From positions 1 through 11,226 of the forward strand of contig JAQUTS010000043.1 of NCBI GenBank assembly GCA_028694275.1: a DNA stretch of 11,226 nucleotides, read 5' to 3'. Below are positions 8,032-11,226 of the stretch, piece after piece. A model generated the notes under the pieces. That model made no database searches. It was not told the origin of the DNA and saw nothing but the letters and a program-made list of their open reading frames with translations. The translations under genes and the position numbers were made by a program. How positions within the stretch are numbered: position 1 is the stretch's first letter; the number at the start of each line of letters is the position of its first letter. This DNA is from Candidatus Gastranaerophilales bacterium (lineage in GTDB: Bacteria > Cyanobacteriota > Vampirovibrionia > Gastranaerophilales > CAJFVJ01).

Positions 8032-8505
8032 ATGGAAATTTTTAGATTTATTTTTGCAATTTTAATATCGTATTTTCCTGCATTGTTGGCTGCTTTTTTC
8101 CCCTTTGAGGCAAAAGAGTGGTATTTTAATTTGCTAAAACCTGAATTTGCTCCGCCGTCTTGGGTTTTTGGTGTGGTGTGGAGCGTGTTGTATTTTCTTA
8201 TCGGGTTATCTTTATATTTTTTCTGTGTTGCTCAAGGGGATTTTGATAAGAAAAAAAAGGGATTTGTGCTTTTTATCATCCATCTTTTGCTTAATGCAAG
8301 TTTTGTACCTGTGTTTTTTGGCCTGAAATCATTACTGGGCGGCCTTTTTATTTCAGTATTTCTTTCATTGGTTGTGGCTCGTATGATTATTGAGTTTTTT
8401 AAAACATCCAAAATTAGCGCAGTTTTGCTCCTGCCATATTTGATTTGGAGTATTTTTGCAACTGTTTTAAGCTATTATGTTTATTCTTTAAACATCTGTT
8501 CTTAG
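8032..8505 (+). CDS. tspO: TspO/MBR family integral membrane protein
   Basis: TspO proteins are five-helix membrane proteins that bind porphyrins and other hydrophobic ligands and act in stress and tetrapyrrole responses; their exact reaction is debated. The 157-residue protein shows the family pattern: E29-W30-Y31, LLKPEFAPPSWVFGVVW (34-50), then LYFLIGLSLYF, N88, PVFFGL (93-98), and LLLPYLIWSIFATVL (132-146). The second-motif Trp usual in NxxWSxxFF is Phe here (F91), and the Asn usual after FATVL is Ser. The ATG at 8032 is preferred over an upstream TTG at 8002, which would add ten residues overlapping the hairpin; neither has a good ribosome binding site. It lies 54 nt after the channel gene on the same strand with no obvious promoter of its own, so it may be the last, weakly expressed member of the efflux transcript. 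It converges with uppP, with a 4-nt stop overlap. Confidence 0.88.
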   Translation: MEIFRFIFAILISYFPALLAAFFPFEAKEWYFNLLKPEFAPPSWVFGVVWSVLYFLIGLSLYFFCVAQGDFDKKKKGFVLFIIHLLLNASFVPVFFGLKSLLGGLFISVFLSLVVARMIIEFFKTSKISAVLLLPYLIWSIFATVLSYYVYSLNICS

Positions 8506-9335
8506 AAGAATTTAATAGCCAAAAATCCTATTATTGCGCAATATACAGAAAAATAATAAAAAGAGTGTTTTTGCAAGAAAATCAAAAAATATTTTATGCA
8601 AAGATACCCGACTATAGCTGAAATTACTGTGCCTACAAATATAGGCCCCATTGAAAATGAGAGCATTTCGCCCGTTGATAATAGTTCCAGTGAGTGGAAT
8701 ATTACGGCTATTATAATAATCGGAATACTCATTAAAAAGGAGAACCTTGCTGCATCAACTCTGTTAAGTCCGCCTAATAGGCCTGCTGCCATTGTTGATC
8801 CTGATCTTGAGATACCTCTAAAAATCATTGCAAAACCTTGGAAAGCTCCGACAAGAAGTGCTTTTTTGGTCGATATAACGCTGTTTTTTGTTATTTTTTG
8901 GGAGTAAAACTCGGTGAACGCCAACAAGCAAGCTGTTGTAATGAGGAAATATCCTACCAAATCGGGGCGTTTGAACATTTCTTCTACTACGTCTTTAAAA
9001 GGTGCAGCTATGCAAAGACTTGTCAAAGTACCTGCTGCGATAAATATCGGCAGTTTTGAATTTCTATCGGATTGGAAGTCTTTTGTTTTGAGCGCATTAA
9101 TGAATGCTTTAAAAATTTGATCTAATTCATTTTTGAAGTAGAATACAACGGCGATTAATGTTCCAAGGTGTAACATCAAATCGAAAAATATTTCTTCTGC
9201 ATCAGACATTTGAGAAATATGTAAAATTTTGTCAAAAATTGCTGCAGTCAAAACCAAATGAGCCGAACTGCTGACAGGCAGAAATTCAGTAAGTCCTTGT
9301 ACAATCCCTGTTATTATTGCTTGTATGTAGTGCAT
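8502..9335 (-). CDS. uppP: Undecaprenyl-diphosphatase (UppP/BacA)
   Basis: UppP removes a phosphate from undecaprenyl diphosphate, recycling the lipid carrier for peptidoglycan and other envelope polymers; overexpression gives bacitracin resistance. The 277-residue polytopic membrane protein carries QGLTEFLPVSSSAH (residues 13-26), which holds the (E/Q)xxxE motif as Q13 and E17, plus S22, S23 and H26. It also carries FRGISRSGST (172-181) with S176, R177 and T181 of the second catalytic motif; the proline normally starting PGxSRS is Arg here. DLMLHLGTLIAVVFYF and a hydrophobic C-terminus fit the family. The ATG at 9335 is chosen because GAGGGA (plus-strand 9341-9346) sits 5 nt upstream and family members begin directly with this first helix. 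A longer frame to 9449 would run through a terminator. The stop overlaps that of convergent tspO. Confidence 0.95.
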   Translation of the reverse strand: MHYIQAIITGIVQGLTEFLPVSSSAHLVLTAAIFDKILHISQMSDAEEIFFDLMLHLGTLIAVVFYFKNELDQIFKAFINALKTKDFQSDRNSKLPIFIAAGTLTSLCIAAPFKDVVEEMFKRPDLVGYFLITTACLLAFTEFYSQKITKNSVISTKKALLVGAFQGFAMIFRGISRSGSTMAAGLLGGLNRVDAARFSFLMSIPIIIIAVIFHSLELLSTGEMLSFSMGPIFVGTVISAIVGYLCIKYFLIFLQKHSFYYFSVYCAIIGFLAIKFF

Positions 9336-9347
9336 GTTTTTCCCTCT

Positions 9348-9376
9348 ATTATAATCTTGGCTTAATAATAGAACAA
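9348..9376 (-). promoter_or_regulatory. Strong sigma70-type promoter of uppP
   Basis: Read on the minus strand, TTGTTC (9376-9371) and a perfect TATAAT (9353-9348) are 17 nt apart, the ideal spacing. Transcription would start around 9341, only about six bases before the uppP ATG and at the edge of its ribosome binding site, which would make the message almost leaderless. Confidence 0.6.
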
Positions 9377-9407
9377 ATGCAAATATTGGTAAAGCCATTA
9401 TTTGCAT
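9377..9407. repeat. 31-bp dyad upstream of the uppP promoter
   Basis: ATGCAAATA (9377-9385) and TATTTGCAT (9399-9407) are perfect inverted repeats; after one mismatch the inner TGG (9387-9389) and CCA (9395-9397) also pair, giving 12 of 13 pairs around a 5-nt loop. The dyad abuts the uppP -35 box and is centred about 50 bp upstream of the predicted start, a position typical of an activator or regulator site. It could alternatively be a second hairpin behind the adjacent terminator, though no T-tract follows it on the minus strand. Confidence 0.55.
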
Positions 9408-9409
9408 AT

Positions 9410-9439
9410 AAAAAGCCTGCTTGTTAGGGCAGGCTTTTT
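9410..9439 (-). terminator. Intrinsic terminator after the zinc-ribbon gene
   Basis: AAAAAGCCTGC (9410-9420) and GCAGGCTTTTT (9429-9439) form a perfect 11-bp stem with an 8-nt loop. With A-runs and T-runs on both sides it can act in either direction; in context it ends the minus-strand transcript of the oxidoreductase/zinc-ribbon pair, 32 nt past the stop codon, and insulates uppP. Confidence 0.85.
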
Positions 9440-9453
9440 CGACTATCAAACTT

Positions 9454-9477
9454 TTATTAATTCAAACAAATTAATAA
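9454..9477. repeat. AT-only 9-bp inverted repeat over the zinc-ribbon stop codon
   Basis: TTATTAATT (9454-9462) and AATTAATAA (9469-9477) are perfectly complementary around a 6-nt loop and include the TAA stop (9471-9473). In the mRNA this would form a weak hairpin just before the terminator hairpin. Being made only of A and T, it could be chance; a role in message-end stability is possible. Confidence 0.3.
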
Positions 9478-9647
9478 CGGCTGCGTTGTTGTTTTTTGCG
9501 GTTTTTGATAGCAGCTCTGCAAGCTGCGCATCTTTTCGGTTCAGAGAACCCTTTTTGTTCGTAGAACTCTTGTTCTCCGGCTGTGAAAACAAAGGTTGCA
9601 CCGCAATCACCACATGTTAGTTCTAGATCTTCGTACGTTTTGCTCAT
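9471..9647 (-). CDS. Small zinc-ribbon protein, 58 aa
   Basis: This short basic protein matches the probable zinc-ribbon family whose core reads C-x2-C, F-x-FTAGEQEFY, KGF, P-x-RC-x2-C. Visible here are C12 and C15 (CGDC), FVFTAGEQEFYEQKGF (19-34), and C40 and C43 (RCAAC), then a Lys/Arg/Gln-rich tail (48-57) suited to nucleic-acid or ribosome contact. Four cysteines in two CxxC knuckles should bind one zinc. Its molecular function is not known. The ATG at 9647 has a good AGGAG seven bases upstream (within plus-strand 9655-9659), inside the end of the oxidoreductase gene, and overlaps that gene's stop as ATGA (9644-9647). The two are thus one operon and translationally coupled. The terminator at 9410-9439 follows. 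Confidence 0.9.
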   Translation of the reverse strand: MSKTYEDLELTCGDCGATFVFTAGEQEFYEQKGFSEPKRCAACRAAIKNRKKQQRSRY

Positions 9648-10630
9648 TTTTTTTCTCCTGTTAGTATTTTGTTTGAAAAGGCATTAGCCTCTGTAATTAA
9701 ATTGTCAAATATCTCGCGGACTGACAATATATCTTTGAATTGTCCGACCTTTGCTCCTGAGAAGACCAATCCGTTTGTGAAATCACCGTTTCTTGCCTTC
9801 TCTAATGCTTCAAAAATACAGAAGTTCATTGCGCAATGTTTCATGCATTTTTTACAGCCGGAAAGTATTCTTTCGCCTTGCTGGATTCTTTCGATGAAAG
9901 GAGTCATAATGGCTCTTCCTGGTAGACCCACAGGGCTTTTTATAATTTGAAGATCTTTGTCTGTAGCGTTTAGTAGTACTTGTTTGAATTTTTCTGACAC
10001 GGTACATTCTTTGCTTAATACAAATCTTGTACCCATCTGTACGGCATTTGCGCCCAGTTTCATTATTTCGACAATGTCTTTACCGCTGGCGATTCCGCCT
10101 GCAGCAATAATCGGAATGTCATTCCCTATGACTTCTTTTACTTCAGGGATAAGATCTTTGGTATTTCTGTCTGTTCCCAAGTGACCGCCTGCTTCTCCGC
10201 TTTCTACAATAACAGCGGAAGCTCCTAATTTTTTGGAGACGGCTGCAAGCTTTGCTGAGCTTACAATAGGTACTACAGGGACTTTTGCCGCGATGGATAT
10301 TTTGAATACATCTTTGGAAAATCCTGCACCAAAAATAATCAAATCGATGCCTTCGGTTATGGCAGTATGGACTAAGTCCATAAAATTATCCGCGACTACC
10401 ATTGCATTTATTGCAATTAAGCCGTCGTTGTTTTGTTGAAGTTTTCTAGCTAAACGAATTTGCTCTGCGAGTTCAACGGAGCTTAATCCTGATGCCGCAA
10501 TAACTCCAATTCCGCCGCAGTTGGCTACTGCAGCTGCTAAGGGGGCTTCGCTTACCCGAACCGCCATGCCGCCTTGGACAATGGGGATCTTAGCGAAAAG
10601 CTCCTCGGTGATTTTTAATGGGTCAAACAT
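9644..10630 (-). CDS. FMN-dependent nitronate monooxygenase / FabK-like oxidoreductase
   Basis: This is a 328-residue TIM-barrel flavoprotein of the family that contains nitronate monooxygenases and the enoyl-ACP reductase FabK. Family landmarks are IPIVQGGMAVRVS (15-27), NCGGIGVIAASG (37-48), ESGEAGGHLG (143-152, with the active-site-region H150), IIAAGGIASGKDI (174-186) and GANAVQMGTRFV (193-204), the last two binding the FMN phosphate. The C-terminal extension has four cysteines, C259, C262, C266 and C271 (spacing CX2CX3CX4C), then NGLVFSGAKVG. Such an extension is known in one anaerobe-rich subgroup and could hold a metal or iron-sulfur site. Substrate could be a nitronate or, as FabK, the enoyl-ACP of fatty-acid synthesis; no other fab gene is near, so I leave this open. 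The ATG at 10630 has only a weak purine-rich ribosome binding site (AAAGAAAGAAA). It heads a two-gene operon with the zinc-ribbon gene. Confidence 0.9.
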   Translation of the reverse strand: MFDPLKITEELFAKIPIVQGGMAVRVSEAPLAAAVANCGGIGVIAASGLSSVELAEQIRLARKLQQNNDGLIAINAMVVADNFMDLVHTAITEGIDLIIFGAGFSKDVFKISIAAKVPVVPIVSSAKLAAVSKKLGASAVIVESGEAGGHLGTDRNTKDLIPEVKEVIGNDIPIIAAGGIASGKDIVEIMKLGANAVQMGTRFVLSKECTVSEKFKQVLLNATDKDLQIIKSPVGLPGRAIMTPFIERIQQGERILSGCKKCMKHCAMNFCIFEALEKARNGDFTNGLVFSGAKVGQFKDILSVREIFDNLITEANAFSNKILTGEKK

Positions 10631-10645
10631 TGGTTTCTTTCTTTA

Positions 10646-10695
10646 ATCTGTCATCTGTTTTGAAATTTTGGGATCTGACAACTAAACAACAGATC
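10646..10695 (-). promoter_or_regulatory. Repeat-bearing 5' leader of the oxidoreductase operon
   Basis: In the predicted 75-nt leader, ATCTG near the 5' end (10694-10690) is followed by three copies of CAGAT (10677-10673, 10657-10653 and 10650-10646). GATCTG (10695-10690) can pair with CAGATC (10677-10672, 6 bp, 12-nt loop), or ATCTGTT (10694-10688) with AACAGAT (10659-10653, 7 bp); these two hairpins exclude each other. It may be an operator, an RNA switch or chance; it matches no riboswitch class I know. Confidence 0.3.
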
Positions 10696-10711
10696 ATGCA
10701 TTTCTAAATTT

Positions 10712-10739
10712 ATTATACAACTTTTTTTTTCTATTGCAA
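10712..10739 (-). promoter_or_regulatory. Promoter of the oxidoreductase/zinc-ribbon operon
   Basis: On the minus strand TTGCAA (10739-10734) and a perfect TATAAT (10717-10712) are 16 nt apart, with a run of nine A in the spacer. The start would be near 10705, giving a 5' leader of about 75 nt before the ATG at 10630. Confidence 0.65.
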
Positions 10740-10761
10740 ATATTTTTATAGCAATTTTTTG

Positions 10762-10786
10762 AAAAAAGGCGGGCTAAAAGCCCGCC
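10762..10786 (-). terminator. Intrinsic terminator of glnA
   Basis: On the minus strand GGCGGGCT (10786-10779) and AGCCCGCC (10775-10768) form a perfect 8-bp GC-rich stem with a 3-nt loop, followed by six T (10767-10762). It begins 7 nt after the glnA stop codon and ends that transcript just upstream of the next promoter. Confidence 0.95.
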
Positions 10787-10792
10787 AATATT

Positions 10793-11226
10793 TTAGTATT
10801 TTCCGAGGTATGTTTCAAGTTCCCAAGGAGTGATAGTCATTCTAAATGCATCCCACTCTTTGCGTTTTGAGTTGATGAACTCATGGAAAATATGTTCTCC
10901 CAAAGCTTCTTTTGCTATATATGATTTTTCAAGCAAATCTACAGCTTCAATCAAACTTCCCGGTAGAGAGTCGATTTTTTGGCGTTTTCTTTCTTTTCCT
11001 GAAAGTTTGTAAATATTGCTGTCAACCGCATCAGGAGGTGTGATTTTGTTTTTGATTCCATCAAGCGCTGATTGCAACAGAACCGCAAAAGTCAAATAAG
11101 GGTTTGTTGACGGATCAGGTGATCTGAGCTCGAATCTTGTTGCATTGCCGCGTTTTGCCGGAACTCTTACAAGGGCACTTCTGTTGGCCAAAGACCAAGC
11201 AACATAAACAGGTGCTTCATACCCTG
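10793..11226 (-). CDS. glnA: Glutamine synthetase type I, C-terminal 143 residues (cut by window edge)
   Basis: Glutamine synthetase joins ammonia to glutamate using ATP, the main entry of nitrogen into the cell; type I enzymes are cytosolic dodecamers. The frame is open from the window edge to TAA at 10793 and reads GYEAPVYVAWSLANRSA, then VRVPAKRGNATRFELRSPDPSTNPYL, which holds the phosphate-contacting arginines and the metal-binding glutamate of FELRSPD. The end, ALGEHIFHEFINSKRKEWDAFRMTI and then TPWELETYLGKY, closely follows the Bacillus-type GSI-alpha pattern. A Tyr is present in NIYKLSG, but the LPPEE context of the adenylylation site in GSI-beta enzymes is missing, so control is more likely by feedback inhibition or protein partners. 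In this frame the leucine of WSLANRS is encoded by TTG at 11191; it is not a start. About 300 N-terminal residues lie outside the window. Confidence 0.96.
   Translation of the reverse strand, partial: GYEAPVYVAWSLANRSALVRVPAKRGNATRFELRSPDPSTNPYLTFAVLLQSALDGIKNKITPPDAVDSNIYKLSGKERKRQKIDSLPGSLIEAVDLLEKSYIAKEALGEHIFHEFINSKRKEWDAFRMTITPWELETYLGKY

Noticed and set aside
9336..9449. N-terminal extension of uppP by 38 codons from a start at 9449
   Set aside because: The extension would begin upstream of an intrinsic terminator and cross the dyad and promoter. UppP proteins start at the first helix, and the ATG at 9335 has GAGGGA upstream.
10831..10970. Possible adenylylation tyrosine in glutamine synthetase
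   Set aside because: A Tyr is present in NIYKLSG (its codon lies near plus-strand 11008), but the surrounding residues follow the GSI-alpha pattern and not the adenylylated GSI-beta loop; nothing in 10831-10970 restores such a site.

Overview
The window is ordinary chromosomal DNA, AT-rich with short intergenic gaps, from what looks like a diderm bacterium. A complete RND pump with its own periplasmic adaptor and TolC-like outer-membrane channel needs an outer membrane. The glutamine synthetase C-terminus, however, is of the GSI-alpha type seen in Bacillus and relatives, with no adenylylation-site context. Low-GC diderms outside Proteobacteria fit this mix, for example gut Melainabacteria/Gastranaerophilales or Elusimicrobia-like lineages. 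That assignment is an inference from gene style; no rRNA or other marker gene is present. I see no insertion sequence, phage gene, CRISPR array or tRNA.

Layout. At the left edge lies the N-terminal part of pyruvate kinase (minus strand, truncated by the window). A 192-nt divergent spacer separates it from a TTG-started gene for an exported protein that I do not recognise. Next comes a compact plus-strand efflux operon: a CecR-like TetR regulator, a membrane fusion protein, an AcrB/MexB-type RND pump and a TolC-type channel. It is followed at short distance by a TspO/MBR membrane protein. tspO converges with uppP (undecaprenyl-diphosphatase, minus strand); their stop codons overlap by 4 nt. 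Upstream of uppP, about 100 nt carries three consecutive dyad symmetries, one of which is a textbook intrinsic terminator. Further right is a minus-strand pair: an FMN-dependent nitronate monooxygenase/FabK-type enzyme and a 58-aa zinc-ribbon protein, joined by an ATGA overlap. A strong GC-rich terminator and the C-terminal part of glutamine synthetase (glnA, minus strand) close the window.

How the parts work together. The TetR gene has a sigma70-like promoter followed by a 24-bp imperfect palindrome where an autoregulatory operator would sit. The regulator probably represses itself and, through the overlapping ATGA and TGATG junctions, the adaptor, pump and channel behind it. The four proteins form a self-contained tripartite exporter; its substrate cannot be read from sequence. 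The oxidoreductase/zinc-ribbon pair has its own promoter, a roughly 75-nt leader with mutually exclusive hairpins, and a shared terminator.

No clearly new system is visible. The observations most worth a second look are the coupled oxidoreductase/zinc-ribbon pair with its repeat-bearing leader, the cluster of dyads upstream of uppP together with a promoter that would make uppP almost leaderless, and the TetR operator candidate.
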